Assembly (NCBI GenBank): GCA_937871585.1
Contig: CALMPJ010000194.1
Span: forward strand, 1-54,914
Direction of reading: 5' to 3'
Length of the DNA: 54,914 nucleotides
DNA from: an uncultured Acidobacteriota bacterium
GTDB taxonomy: Bacteria; Acidobacteriota; Blastocatellia; Pyrinomonadales; Pyrinomonadaceae
The notes under the pieces are model-generated. The model saw nothing but the letters and a program-made list of their open reading frames with translations. It made no database searches and had not been told where the DNA came from. Below are positions 25,533-34,472 of this stretch, one piece after another (the stretch's first letter is position 1; each line of letters begins with the position of its first letter). The translations under genes were made by a program, and so were the position numbers.

Positions 25533-27358
25533 TTTCCGTCTTCGTCGGTAAGTACGAGTTCCGCTTCGGTGTCTTTGTCGAGGTCGCCGGGCTTCGCTGT
25601 TGATCTCTTATCAAGCACGGCACGCAGCACGAGCATCTTCGCCAAAACACGCATCTCGGTTCGGTCGAATGTGTTTGCGAGGCCTTTGGTGCGATTGAAA
25701 TCGGCGTTGGCGAGCTGTCGAATCAGCGAATTCGCGGCTCCTAATTCGCGAGTCAATCCGCGTATCATTTCACCGCCGAACATGCCGACCTGAACCTCGC
25801 CGTCATCGACCAATTCTTCCTGAACATCAATAAATTCGGCGACTCGCACGAACGCGTCGAGCGTGACATTCGCTTTCAAGATCGTGCTTTCGAGCAACGG
25901 GAACGCCTTGTCAGGATTTGCCTCAGCATAGCCGCCGGCGAGCAGCCATGTGTACATAAAATCCTGATAATTCTTCGGATTCGTCGTCACCAATCGCTCC
26001 GCGTCGAGCATTATTTCGTTCGCGAGATCTTTGTCGCCGAGTTTAGCAACCGACGTTGCGAGAATTCCTAGAGCCACGATCTTCTTATCTTTGCCCTTTG
26101 TCTCAGCGATGATCTTGCGAGCCTGAGCGATGACCTTATCGCGTTCTTCTTTCGGAAGATCGGACTGACCAAGCTTTTTCATATCCTCGATCATCTTCGC
26201 CTCAGCCTTGGCCTTCTCCTCGCGTTCTTTCATCTCGCGTTCGTATGCCGTCGCAGGATTCTGCAACCCGACACCACTTCCGTTGCCCGAACCGATTCCC
26301 GAGGTAGTCCCGCTCGTGACAACTCTCGCCGGTGGTCGATTCGTGGCCGATGCCAGTCCGACTGTCGGAGCCGTGTTGGTGGGATCCTTGTACTTGGCTC
26401 GCAATTGAGCGCCGCGTCCGGGCAGGTATTTCTCGACGATCGGAATGTACTGACGCCTCTGCCACGATTCTACGTCTTTACCGTCGGCCATCATCGCTTG
26501 GTACAGCATCTCCGCCATGTCGCGAATTTCGGTTGTCGAATAGACCGCAGCTTTGCCGCCTGTTTTCTTCGACGCCTCAAGATTTCCTTCGGCAAAGACA
26601 ATAAGCGATTGATAGAATCCGAGCCCCTCAACGCGTTTTGGGTCGGACTTTGCTGCACTCAACAACGCCTGTCCGAAATCGACGCCTTTGCCCGCGTCTT
26701 TCGCGTAGATCTTGCGAAGCAGCTCGATATGCTGCGAATTTATCTGCCGTTTGATCGATTCTCGGCCGTACTCGACGCCTTTTGCAGCGTCGCTCTCGGC
26801 GATCTGGATTAGGAGGCGAGATTCGAAATACTTGTCCATTTGTTCCGCCTGTTTGCGAAATTCAGGATTTGCGACCGAAGCGATGCTGTCGTAGAAAAAG
26901 TTGAGAGCGAGATCAGGAGCATGCTCGGCAAGGCTCATCGCGATCTGCTGGCGAACGGTCATCGCGATACGGAATTTACGCTGAACCTTGTTGCCGCCGC
27001 GTCCGCCGAACAGAAATCCGCCGCCGCCTTCGTCTTCGTCAGTAACGGCTAGATTCATCTCGCCGTCGAACTGCATCATCAGCTGCTTGAAATCGCTAAC
27101 GACCTGGCCGTACATTCCTTTAGCCTCTTTGTCGTCGTGAAACCACATCAGGCTCGCGAGTTCGGAGCTAAAACTAATCCGATTTTCCATCGAACGCAAC
27201 CGTTCGACATCGGTCGCGGTCTCGCGTAAGAATTCGACCGCAGCTTTCTGCGTGGCCTTTGTTTTGTCCTCTGGCTTTTCAGTGGCGTTGGTCTGGGCAG
27301 GAACAGTCGCACTGAGCAGGGAACACAATAGTAGGAAGATCGACAGCTTTTTGAACAT
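25529..27358 (-). CDS. Large exported protein of unknown function
   Basis: 609 residues from ATG 27358, which has GGAGG eight bases upstream; the open frame goes back to 27427. Signal peptide FKKLSIFLLLCSLLSATVPAQ. The mature part is helical with many repeats of the type LLIQIAESDAAKGVEYGRES, AKDAGKGVDFGQALLSAAK and AKLGDKDLANEIMLDAERLV, which look like TPR-like helical hairpins. A Gly/Ser-rich linker (residues ~370-390) and a charged coiled coil (EREMKEREEKAKAEAKM) divide it. No enzyme motif. Monocistronic, divergent from trpG with a 97-base gap. Confidence 0.7.
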   Translation of the reverse strand: MFKKLSIFLLLCSLLSATVPAQTNATEKPEDKTKATQKAAVEFLRETATDVERLRSMENRISFSSELASLMWFHDDKEAKGMYGQVVSDFKQLMMQFDGEMNLAVTDEDEGGGGFLFGGRGGNKVQRKFRIAMTVRQQIAMSLAEHAPDLALNFFYDSIASVANPEFRKQAEQMDKYFESRLLIQIAESDAAKGVEYGRESIKRQINSQHIELLRKIYAKDAGKGVDFGQALLSAAKSDPKRVEGLGFYQSLIVFAEGNLEASKKTGGKAAVYSTTEIRDMAEMLYQAMMADGKDVESWQRRQYIPIVEKYLPGRGAQLRAKYKDPTNTAPTVGLASATNRPPARVVTSGTTSGIGSGNGSGVGLQNPATAYEREMKEREEKAKAEAKMIEDMKKLGQSDLPKEERDKVIAQARKIIAETKGKDKKIVALGILATSVAKLGDKDLANEIMLDAERLVTTNPKNYQDFMYTWLLAGGYAEANPDKAFPLLESTILKANVTLDAFVRVAEFIDVQEELVDDGEVQVGMFGGEMIRGLTRELGAANSLIRQLANADFNRTKGLANTFDRTEMRVLAKMLVLRAVLDKRSTAKPGDLDKDTEAELVLTDEDGN

Positions 27359-27455
27359 CGGGACGGCCTCCGTGAGCGTTTGCACTATGATAGAGTTAAA
27401 CACATGCTTCGCAAAATAGGAACGCATTTCTATTGGGCGAATTGCAAGTAATAAG

Positions 27456-28022
27456 ATGCTGCTGGTCGTCGATAATTACGATTCGTTCACATACAACCTC
27501 GTCCAATACCTCGGCGAGCTCGGTGCCGAAATGCGCGTCGTGCGGAATGATGAGGTGGCCCTCGAAGAGATCGAGAATGACATCAAACCCGAACGAATCC
27601 TAATTTCGCCCGGCCCGGGAACACCTGATACTGCGGGCATCTCGCTTGGTGTGATCGAAAGATTCGCGGGCCGAGTGCCAATTCTCGGCGTTTGTCTTGG
27701 TCATCAGGCGATCGGTCAGTTCTACGGCGGAAACGTTGTTCGCGGTCCTGAGCCTGTGCACGGAAAGCCTGTCGTTATTGAACATGATGGCCGCGGCGTG
27801 TTCGCCGATGTGCCGAAGAATTTCAATGCCGGGCGTTATCATTCGCTGGTTGTAGATCGAGATTCGATGCCTGATGAGCTTGAGATCACGGCGACTTCGC
27901 CCGACGGTTTGGTCATGGGATTGCGTCATCGGAAGCTCAAAGTCGAAGGCGTGCAGTTTCATCCGGAATCGATACTGACCGACCACGGCAGAAAAATGTT
28001 GCAAAACTTCCTCGCGTTTTGA
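27456..28022 (+). CDS. trpG: Anthranilate/aminodeoxychorismate synthase glutaminase subunit
   Basis: 188-residue class I glutamine amidotransferase feeding ammonia to TrpE or PabB. Seen: VVDNYDSFTYNLVQYL, ILISPGPGTPD, the nucleophile in GVCLGHQAIGQ, GRYHSL, and the His/Glu of VEGVQFHPESILT. All catalytic residues are intact. In many bacteria the same subunit serves folate synthesis (pabA). The gene is 52 bases upstream of trpD, supporting tryptophan synthesis; no TrpE is in the window. Confidence 0.94.
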   Translation: MLLVVDNYDSFTYNLVQYLGELGAEMRVVRNDEVALEEIENDIKPERILISPGPGTPDTAGISLGVIERFAGRVPILGVCLGHQAIGQFYGGNVVRGPEPVHGKPVVIEHDGRGVFADVPKNFNAGRYHSLVVDRDSMPDELEITATSPDGLVMGLRHRKLKVEGVQFHPESILTDHGRKMLQNFLAF

Positions 28023-28073
28023 GATAGTTAAGTTTGGGCAATTGTCGCCCGTCCGCCTTCCCTCACGCCAAAT

Positions 28074-29159
28074 ATGTCGCATCCGAAGACCGACTGGCTG
28101 CTGTCAGCACCTGTCACACCGACAAATCCGAAAGCGAACACGCCTCTGTTTCCGTTCATTGCACGGCTATTGCGCGGCGAAGACTTGTCGGCACCTGAGG
28201 CTGCGAAGTTCTTTCGTGCAATGACCGACGCGCGGCATGGCTCGATACAGATCGCATCGGCGATAACGGCTTTGACGGCAAAGGGCGAGACATCCGCGGA
28301 GCTGGCAGGCATGGCAAGCGTCGTTCGTGATATGGCTGTAAAACTTGGTTCGACGCCAAAAGGTGCAGTCGATATCTCAGGCACCGGCTCGTCCGCGGTA
28401 AAGATATTTAACGTCTCGACCGCCGCCGCGATCGTTGCGGCAGGTGCTGGTCTAAACGTCGCAAAACAAAGTAATCGCGGTGTAACTTCGACGATCGGCA
28501 GTGCCGACGTACTCGGTGATCTTGGTGTAAAGGTTGCCAACGAGCCCGCAGTTGCCGAGATCGCACTAAATAGCGTCGGGCTCAGCTTTTTGTTCGCTCC
28601 AAAATTTCATCCTTCGCTGCGTCGTGTCGGTCAGATCAAAGGAGCGATGGGAATTCGCACTTGTCTCAATCTGTTGGGCGTGCTTTCGAATCCTGCGAAA
28701 GTCTCGCGGCAAGTTATCGGCGTCTGGCATGAATCGCTCGTTCCTGCACTCGGCAATGCACTTGCGATGCTGAAAACTGAACGAGCCTGGGTCGTGTACG
28801 GCCATCGCGGTCTCGACGAGGTCTCGATCGACGGGCCGACCAAAGTGATGGAGATCATCGGCAACAAGACGCGTTCGTTCGAACTGACGCCAAGAGATTT
28901 TGGGTTCAAGGAATCATCGGCAAGCAGCTTACGCGTTACAAGTTCGAAAGACAGTGCAAAGATCATCCGCGAAGTTCTCGAAGGCAAACGCCGTGACGAA
29001 GCCCGCACCATCATTGCTATGAATGCCGCCGCCGCATTGGTCGTGGGCGGCCTTGGCAAAGATCCGCTTCACGCCGCACGTCTCGCCGAGCAATCGATCG
29101 ACAGCGGCCAGGCTCAGAACAAGCTCGAACGTCTCATTCAAGTTACATCCAAACGTTAG
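28074..29159 (+). CDS. trpD: Anthranilate phosphoribosyltransferase with altered PRPP motif
   Basis: 361 residues. Transfers phosphoribose from PRPP to anthranilate. The fold is clear: FRAMTDARHGSIQIASAITAL, NVSTAAAIVAAGAGLNVAK, GSADVLGDLGV, HPSLRRVGQIKGAMGIRTCLN and HRGLDEVSIDGPTKV. However, the PRPP loop reads GTGSSAVKIFNVST (residues 103-116) instead of GTGGD...NIST, and KHGNR is KQSNR (131-135). A diverged TrpD is likely, and a related transferase with a different acceptor is possible. About 20 extra N-terminal residues. Follows trpG in the same operon. Confidence 0.82.
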   Translation: MSHPKTDWLLSAPVTPTNPKANTPLFPFIARLLRGEDLSAPEAAKFFRAMTDARHGSIQIASAITALTAKGETSAELAGMASVVRDMAVKLGSTPKGAVDISGTGSSAVKIFNVSTAAAIVAAGAGLNVAKQSNRGVTSTIGSADVLGDLGVKVANEPAVAEIALNSVGLSFLFAPKFHPSLRRVGQIKGAMGIRTCLNLLGVLSNPAKVSRQVIGVWHESLVPALGNALAMLKTERAWVVYGHRGLDEVSIDGPTKVMEIIGNKTRSFELTPRDFGFKESSASSLRVTSSKDSAKIIREVLEGKRRDEARTIIAMNAAAALVVGGLGKDPLHAARLAEQSIDSGQAQNKLERLIQVTSKR

Positions 29160-29195
29160 GTAGCATTTGCCGTCGCGTTGGTCAATAATTGACCA

Positions 29196-30206
29196 ATGCT
29201 CGACCTGCTGGCACCGATCTACAAAGCCGTAATTCAGACGCGAAATGCGTTATATCGGCGGCGTGTGTTTGACGCGATCGATCTCGGCGCGCTCACCGTC
29301 AGCGTCGGAAATATTACGACAGGCGGCACAGGGAAAACGCCGCTTGTGGCTCACATCGCCGAAATTCTCGCTGCTAATCGCGAGAAAGTTTGTATCTTAA
29401 CTCGCGGTTACGGCCGAAGCGATCCGAAGAAACGCGTGCTGGTGAGCGAGGGCGAACACGTGTTGGTCGATGCGAAAAAGGGCGGCGATGAGCCTGTCGA
29501 ACTTGCGACGCGACTGCTCGGAAAAGCGATCGTGATCGCCGACGCCGATCGAGCCTCGGCTGGGGAATGGGCAAAGCGAAAGTTCGGCGTGACGGCGTTC
29601 GTCCTTGACGACGGCTTTCAGCATCGCAAAGTAAAACGCGACCTCGACATCGTGTGTATCGACGCGACACAGCCGCTGTTTGACGGCAAATTGCTGCCCG
29701 CCGGACGGCTTCGCGAGCCTGTTGATTCGCTTGAAAGGGCCGACGCGATCGTCATCACACGTTCCGACCAAGCCGCCGATCTCGATGAGCTTCAGTCGAG
29801 ACTTGCCAAGGTAACGGCGGAACCGAAGGTCTTTGTTTCGAGAACAGAGATAAGTCGAATTCGTCCCCTTGATTCGGAAGAGATCCTGACTGAAAAACGG
29901 CGAGCCGTCGCGTTTTGCGCGCTCGGAAACGCCGATGCATTCTTTGCTCAGATCAAGGAACAAAACATTCAGTTGGTCGGCCAAATGGAGTTTCGCGACC
30001 ATCACCGCTATTTGCAGAATGACATTACCGAGATCGAGAAATTGGCTCAAGAATCCAATGCAGAAATACTTGTCACAACCGCGAAAGACGCTGTGAAATT
30101 GCGAGATCTGAAATTTGAGATTCCCTGTTATGTCGCTGAGATCGAAACGAAGATCGATGATGATGTAGCTTTTCGAGAAATGATCTCGAGCAAGTTCGAC
30201 CGCTAG
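29196..30206 (+). CDS. lpxK: Tetraacyldisaccharide 4'-kinase LpxK
   Basis: 336 residues. Adds the 4' phosphate to the lipid A precursor at the inner membrane. Walker A in VGNITTGGTGKTPLVA (residues 37-52), LTRGYGRSDP, GDEPVELATR, VFVLDDGFQHRKVKRDLDIV and LLPAGRLREP are all family motifs. N-terminal LAPIYKAVIQTRNALYRRR is the membrane-associating helix. Shows that the organism makes lipid A. Starts 36 bases after trpD and ends overlapping the convergent small membrane-protein gene by 4 bases. Confidence 0.96.
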   Translation: MLDLLAPIYKAVIQTRNALYRRRVFDAIDLGALTVSVGNITTGGTGKTPLVAHIAEILAANREKVCILTRGYGRSDPKKRVLVSEGEHVLVDAKKGGDEPVELATRLLGKAIVIADADRASAGEWAKRKFGVTAFVLDDGFQHRKVKRDLDIVCIDATQPLFDGKLLPAGRLREPVDSLERADAIVITRSDQAADLDELQSRLAKVTAEPKVFVSRTEISRIRPLDSEEILTEKRRAVAFCALGNADAFFAQIKEQNIQLVGQMEFRDHHRYLQNDITEIEKLAQESNAEILVTTAKDAVKLRDLKFEIPCYVAEIETKIDDDVAFREMISSKFDR

Positions 30207-30343
30207 CTATCTTTCTTAGGTCTTCCCTCAGGAGCCTTATCTTTGTCGCCCCAATAAAAGAACTTAACCACGACAATGTAGACCACGATGCTGATAAACA
30301 GTATCAAAAAGAAAAATCCAATCAGCCAGAGAAGTGACGACAT
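30203..30343 (-). CDS. Small membrane protein, 46 residues
   Basis: Reads ATG 30343 to TAG at 30205-30203. The protein begins MSSLLWLIGFFFLILFIS, then a valine-rich hydrophobic run VVYIVVVKFFYW, and ends in a charged tail GDKDKAPEGRPKKDS. One transmembrane helix with a positively charged cytoplasmic C-terminus is likely. It starts three bases after the AI-2E transporter stop (TAG-CCT-ATG), so it is almost certainly co-translated with it. No homologue is recognised. The tight coupling suggests an accessory subunit, but that is an inference. Confidence 0.7.
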   Translation of the reverse strand: MSSLLWLIGFFFLILFISIVVYIVVVKFFYWGDKDKAPEGRPKKDS

Positions 30344-30346
30344 AGG

Positions 30347-31543
30347 CTATTTTGTGACATGCGGCTTGGCGTCGTCGACGTACGCAAACAGTCCACGGCG
30401 GCCTTGATGTTCGAGAAAGTGCCGATAAAAAACGGTGAGAATCGCTACGATCGGTATCGAGAGAAACACGCCGGGAATTCCTGCAACTTGTTCGCCCGCA
30501 AGCACCGACAAAATGATCACAAGCGGATGAAGATGAATGCCATCGCGGACGATCCGCGGATAGGTGACGTAATCGTGGACAATTCGCAGGATGATAAGAA
30601 AGATAGCCGCGTACAGAGCTTTCCAAGGGTCTTGTCCAAATGCTGTTGTTGCCACAACGATGATGCCAATAGCCGCCGGCCCTAAGAGCGGAATAAATTC
30701 GAAACATCCGGCCAGAATACCGAGCAACAATGCGTATTTGAGCCCAAGAACATAAAACGCGATCGTGCAGACGATACCGATCAAAAAGCACGAGATCAAC
30801 ATCGCTCGCGTGTAAGACGCGAGTGTTGTGTTCACGTCCTGCATTACGAGTTCCGCTCTATACCGAAGCGGTCCTGCGGGAAACGTGCGCAGTACCGCAA
30901 GCCTGACTTGGTTTACATCTTTCAAAAAGAAAAACGAAAGCACAGGTATCAGGATCAGCCACGGAATATAAAAGATCGAGTTCAGTAGCCCGCCGCCAAC
31001 TGTACTCGTAATTTCTTCGCCGATCGAGGCGACCTTTTCGTTGATCTTAGATTGAACTTCGTCAGGAATACGCAGACGCTCGTATCGCTGGCTGAGGTCG
31101 TTAAGGCGTTCGCGGGCCGATGCCGCATAAGACGGCAGATTCTGCCCGAACTCTTTCGCCTGCTCGACGACTCGCGGAGCAATGCTCGAAATCACGAGGC
31201 CGAATATCGAAAACACGATCACGTAAGCGATGAGAATCGCGAACGCCCGCGGCATGAAACGCTCAATAGCTTTGGCCTTAAATGGCCGTCGAATAAGCGA
31301 AACAAGCGGATTGAGCAAGTATGCGAAGAAGACGGACAATATGACGAGAAAGACAAGTTTCGCGAGCGAACCGACGACACTCTCGACCGAACCGGCGACG
31401 TAAAGCACGACAAGCGTGACAATAACAACGCGAAGTATCGACCTGATCGACGGCGACGAACCGTCAAGGGCGACACGGACGGGCGGCTCGGCCGGCGTTA
31501 CTGGCGGCGGAATCGGAGTTGCTTTGTCGTCGGACACTTTCAT
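30347..31543 (-). CDS. AI-2E family transporter (PerM/TqsA-like)
   Basis: 398 residues. Proline-rich N-terminal tail (about 30 residues), then about eight transmembrane segments including VVIVTLVVLYVAGS, KLVFLVILSVFFAYLLNPLV, IPWLILIPVLSFFFLKD, AMLISCFLIGIVCTIAFYVL and LGLKYALLLGILAGCFEFIP. The FEFIPLLGPAAI motif is typical. Members export small molecules such as AI-2 or act as Na+/H+ antiporters; substrate here is not known. Starts three bases after the lipoprotein stop and runs into the 46-residue membrane gene. Confidence 0.88.
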   Translation of the reverse strand: MKVSDDKATPIPPPVTPAEPPVRVALDGSSPSIRSILRVVIVTLVVLYVAGSVESVVGSLAKLVFLVILSVFFAYLLNPLVSLIRRPFKAKAIERFMPRAFAILIAYVIVFSIFGLVISSIAPRVVEQAKEFGQNLPSYAASARERLNDLSQRYERLRIPDEVQSKINEKVASIGEEITSTVGGGLLNSIFYIPWLILIPVLSFFFLKDVNQVRLAVLRTFPAGPLRYRAELVMQDVNTTLASYTRAMLISCFLIGIVCTIAFYVLGLKYALLLGILAGCFEFIPLLGPAAIGIIVVATTAFGQDPWKALYAAIFLIILRIVHDYVTYPRIVRDGIHLHPLVIILSVLAGEQVAGIPGVFLSIPIVAILTVFYRHFLEHQGRRGLFAYVDDAKPHVTK

Positions 31544-31546
31544 CGG

Positions 31547-31954
31547 CTATTGATTCGGGCTGCCGGCGTTTGCGGGCGGCGGCGTGTTGAATGCATCGAC
31601 CGCAAATTTACCATAGATCGCCGAAATATTCTCAGGCACCGGCGGCCTGTTCATCCCGACGATTATTGTTTTGTCTTCGTCGGTGGCGACGCGGCGATTT
31701 GCGTCTTCGGTTCGCTGCTTGATAAACGCGCGGTCATCGGTGCTGAACTTGGCACCGTCCTTTCGTCTGATGACGTAGATCGTCTGAAATCCGGCGCTTC
31801 GCATATCGGACATCTCGCGTTCGAATTCGGAACGAACAGGCGTCGGCTCGGCGTTCGCCTTTGACTGCGGTTTGCCGTCGTTCAAGACCGTGGCATTCGG
31901 ACCGCATCCGACCGCAAACGCGGCGAGAACGCTAATTAGGATCTTCTTCATCAT
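31547..31954 (-). CDS. Small lipoprotein of unknown function
   Basis: 135 residues. Signal peptide MKKILISVLAAFAVGCG with lipobox AVGC. The mature part has a Lys/Ala/Pro-rich linker, then a folded segment with IYVIRRKDGAKFSTDDRAFI, and a Pro/Ala tail. No family recognised. ATG 31954 overlaps the end of the upstream STT3-like gene by 23 bases, and the stop lies three bases before the AI-2E transporter, so it belongs to that membrane operon. Probably an outer- or inner-membrane-anchored protein facing the periplasm. Confidence 0.72.
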   Translation of the reverse strand: MMKKILISVLAAFAVGCGPNATVLNDGKPQSKANAEPTPVRSEFEREMSDMRSAGFQTIYVIRRKDGAKFSTDDRAFIKQRTEDANRRVATDEDKTIIVGMNRPPVPENISAIYGKFAVDAFNTPPPANAGSPNQ

Positions 31955-33746
31955 CGCTATTTACGTTCGAATTCGAGGTTCGTTCCAATTCATCGAGTAT
32001 CTTCTTTTCTTCGTCAGTTTCCGGTTCGTCGTCGTCAGGCGACGAAGGCTCGCCCTTAACATCACGTATCTTGAGCAGACGCGCTTCTTCGTCTTCGTAA
32101 ATGGTCTCGACCCAGCCGCTGTCGAGAGCCTTGGCAAGCATATCGACGTTCTCTTTCGCGTCCGCGAAGATGTATCTCGCACCAAATTTGTCGCGGATCA
32201 TCGGTGCAGGATCCTCGACCTTGCCCTCGGTCAGGTCCTTAAGCAGCTTATAAAGCTCGGGATTTTCCGTATACAAATAGTTTGGATCGAGGCCGTAAAC
32301 GTAGCGATGTTTCGTGTTGTGATAGAACAATTTCGGGAAATCGTCCCACGTACAGTTAAATATCAGCTCGCCCTTTGGAATATTCTCGGCGCCTGTTTCG
32401 TCTAAACCTGTTGCGAATTCCATCGCACGTTTGTAGCGGTTATTATGGTCGTTGCCGGCAATGCTCTCCGCTGTTCCCTGAAACTCGAGCCCGAATTTGT
32501 GAAAGCCGACCAAGCTAACAAGAAACACAACGGTCAACGAAACTCCGATAACCCAAACCGACGCAGCGCGTACATTGACCCAGAAACTATCAGCAGGTTT
32601 CGCCTCGCCCTTGTCAAAGAAAGGATCGAGTTCGCGGGCGAATTCCTCGGGTAATTCAGCGGCTTTCGGTGCAGTAAACGCCTGCCAGCTAAATGCTGCA
32701 AACAGTATCGCAAACGGCGGAAAATACTCGGCGAAACGCTTTGAGCGAAACTGAGCTGCGACCAAGATCGATGCGAAAACGAGAAAGAAAGTCGCTCGTT
32801 CCGGCAACTTTCCATTTTTCGGCATGAACAAGATATATCCGATCAGCATCGCTCCCAATGCGATCGGAAAATCGGTCAACAACTCCATGCCGGTGTACGG
32901 ATACCATTCCCCGCCGACAGCGACTGCGAAGTCTTGCCCGACCTTGAACTTCGTCCAAAAATGCTCAGTGAACAATCCGATATTCTGCGGAAAATACGGA
33001 TTTATGATGTTCCCCGCAATCATGCCACCGGTCGTGTAGGCTAGCGGCTGCCATTCGAATTTGTGCTCGTTCCACGCAATGATCAGCGTCCAGATGATCG
33101 CCGCAAACCACAACAGCGGAAACAGGCTATATGTCCACACGAACGCGAACATCAGCGGCAACAGCCAAACGTACTTTCGCTGGAATAGCAGGTGAATGCC
33201 GAGAACCGTGATGATAATGGTCAACGGCGGCGCCTTGGCCATGTTCATTCGGTAGAAGAACGCGGTAGCACAGGTCAGGATCGCGGCGAGCCAGATCAAT
33301 TGATGCTTGACGCCATATTTAGTGATCAGCCAATAGACCGAAAAAATGGCGAGCGTTCCATAGAAGATCGTCGAGATCTTCGCGGCCATCACGGGTTCAA
33401 AGAACCAGAGAAACGGTATCTGCAGCAGATGAAACAGAAAGTGATGATCGGCGTAATCTGTTGGATTCAGGACAGTTAGCGGCAGCCATTCGAATGTCGG
33501 TAGCCATTTGCCCTGGCTAAAATTCTCCCACAAAAGCTGCGACCATTTGATGTGATAATAGCCGTCCCAGTCGCCGCAGCAGATCGCGTCTGTGCGCGTT
33601 TGCAGAAAGATCATCACCATCGCGATTGCCGCAAATCCGAAGATCAAATAGATCACACGAACAGCCTGCTCGGTTTCGAGAAACTCGCTCCAGGTCTGTT
33701 TTTTCGGTGCCTCAGCGGCAGGCGTTTCGGTCTGGTTTTCGTCCAT
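31932..33746 (-). CDS. STT3-like GT-C membrane protein
   Basis: About 604 residues from ATG 33746; ATG 33779 is an alternative. N-terminal cytoplasmic part, about 11-12 transmembrane helices, then a soluble C-terminal domain and an acidic tail. Features like those of oligosaccharyltransferase STT3/PglB: DWDGYYHIKWSQLLWEN in the first outer loop, TDYADHHFLFHLL with a DHH motif, and a soluble-domain TWDDFPKLFY that resembles the WWDYG region. The exact WWDYG is absent, so it may transfer another glycan or not be an OST. First gene of the operon with the lipoprotein, transporter and small membrane protein. Substrate unknown. Confidence 0.65.
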   Translation of the reverse strand: MDENQTETPAAEAPKKQTWSEFLETEQAVRVIYLIFGFAAIAMVMIFLQTRTDAICCGDWDGYYHIKWSQLLWENFSQGKWLPTFEWLPLTVLNPTDYADHHFLFHLLQIPFLWFFEPVMAAKISTIFYGTLAIFSVYWLITKYGVKHQLIWLAAILTCATAFFYRMNMAKAPPLTIIITVLGIHLLFQRKYVWLLPLMFAFVWTYSLFPLLWFAAIIWTLIIAWNEHKFEWQPLAYTTGGMIAGNIINPYFPQNIGLFTEHFWTKFKVGQDFAVAVGGEWYPYTGMELLTDFPIALGAMLIGYILFMPKNGKLPERATFFLVFASILVAAQFRSKRFAEYFPPFAILFAAFSWQAFTAPKAAELPEEFARELDPFFDKGEAKPADSFWVNVRAASVWVIGVSLTVVFLVSLVGFHKFGLEFQGTAESIAGNDHNNRYKRAMEFATGLDETGAENIPKGELIFNCTWDDFPKLFYHNTKHRYVYGLDPNYLYTENPELYKLLKDLTEGKVEDPAPMIRDKFGARYIFADAKENVDMLAKALDSGWVETIYEDEEARLLKIRDVKGEPSSPDDDEPETDEEKKILDELERTSNSNVNSDDEEDPN

Positions 33747-33804
33747 TTTTTCGCGAAGGATAAAGGAAAAAAGTAACATGCCCGGCAAATAGCGGGCAAG
33801 GACT

Positions 33805-33835
33805 GTTTACCATTCGCTCTTGAGCGTTTACCATT
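33805..33835. repeat. Direct repeat GTTTACCATT in the divergent promoter region
   Basis: GTTTACCATT at 33805-33814 and again at 33826-33835, 21 bases apart (two helical turns). Between them is GCTCTTGAGC, a palindrome. Upstream, GCCCG/CGGGC (33780-33797) forms a short inverted repeat. It lies just before the hydrolase ATG at 33843 and may be a tandem operator. Confidence 0.45.
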
Positions 33836-33842
33836 TTCTTTT

Positions 33843-34472
33843 ATGTATCCGAAAGGCGATCTTCAAATTCCGGCCAGTCACGGATATCTGGAAGCCATAC
33901 TAAAGGAACCGCGAGATGAGCGCCGCGGCGTCGGTCTAGTTTGCCATCCGCATCCGCTCGGCGGCGGGACGATGCACAACAAGGTCGTTTTTCGTGCGGC
34001 TGCAGGTTTGGTTGACGCAGGTTTGACCACATTGAAATTCAACTTTCGCGGCGTTGGCAGTTCAACCGGCGTTCACAACGAGATCGAAGGAGGCGTCGAG
34101 GATGTGACCGATGCGTTGAATTGGTTGGTTTCTGAGTATCCAAACGAAGATGTAACGCTCGCCGGTTTCTCGTTCGGCTCACGAACCGGTATGCAGGTCG
34201 GCATCTCGGACGATCGCGTCAAACGCCTCATCTCGATCGGTACGCCGGTCGAGAAATATCGAGATTACGAATTTCTAACTTCGGTTACGAAGCCAATACT
34301 ATTCGTCCACGGCGACCGCGACGAGTTTTGTTCGGTGCCTTCGTTACTCGAGATAACGGACCAAATTCCGCACGCTGAGGTCGTCATATTCGAGAACTGC
34401 GGGCACTTTTTCGATGAGCATTTGAATGAGCTGAGGACAACAATTGGCGAATGGGTAACGAGACAGTTCTAA
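33843..34472 (+). CDS. Alpha/beta hydrolase
   Basis: 209 residues. Compact alpha/beta-hydrolase without a lid: VGLVCHPHPLGGGTMHNK supplies the oxyanion region, GFSFGS the nucleophilic serine (Gx-S-xG), HGDRDEFCS the acid and CGHFFDEH the His. The HPHPLGGGTM signature marks a subfamily of small hydrolases often annotated as serine aminopeptidase-like or YtmA/CocE-like. No signal peptide. Substrate unknown. Divergent from the STT3-like operon; the next gene is separated by a repeat element. Confidence 0.88.
   Translation: MYPKGDLQIPASHGYLEAILKEPRDERRGVGLVCHPHPLGGGTMHNKVVFRAAAGLVDAGLTTLKFNFRGVGSSTGVHNEIEGGVEDVTDALNWLVSEYPNEDVTLAGFSFGSRTGMQVGISDDRVKRLISIGTPVEKYRDYEFLTSVTKPILFVHGDRDEFCSVPSLLEITDQIPHAEVVIFENCGHFFDEHLNELRTTIGEWVTRQF

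Noticed and set aside
30264..30791. 175-codon minus-strand reading frame inside the AI-2E transporter region
   Set aside because: It overlaps the transporter, which has clear membrane segments and the FEFIPLLGP motif; the alternative translation is Arg/Ser-rich noise.
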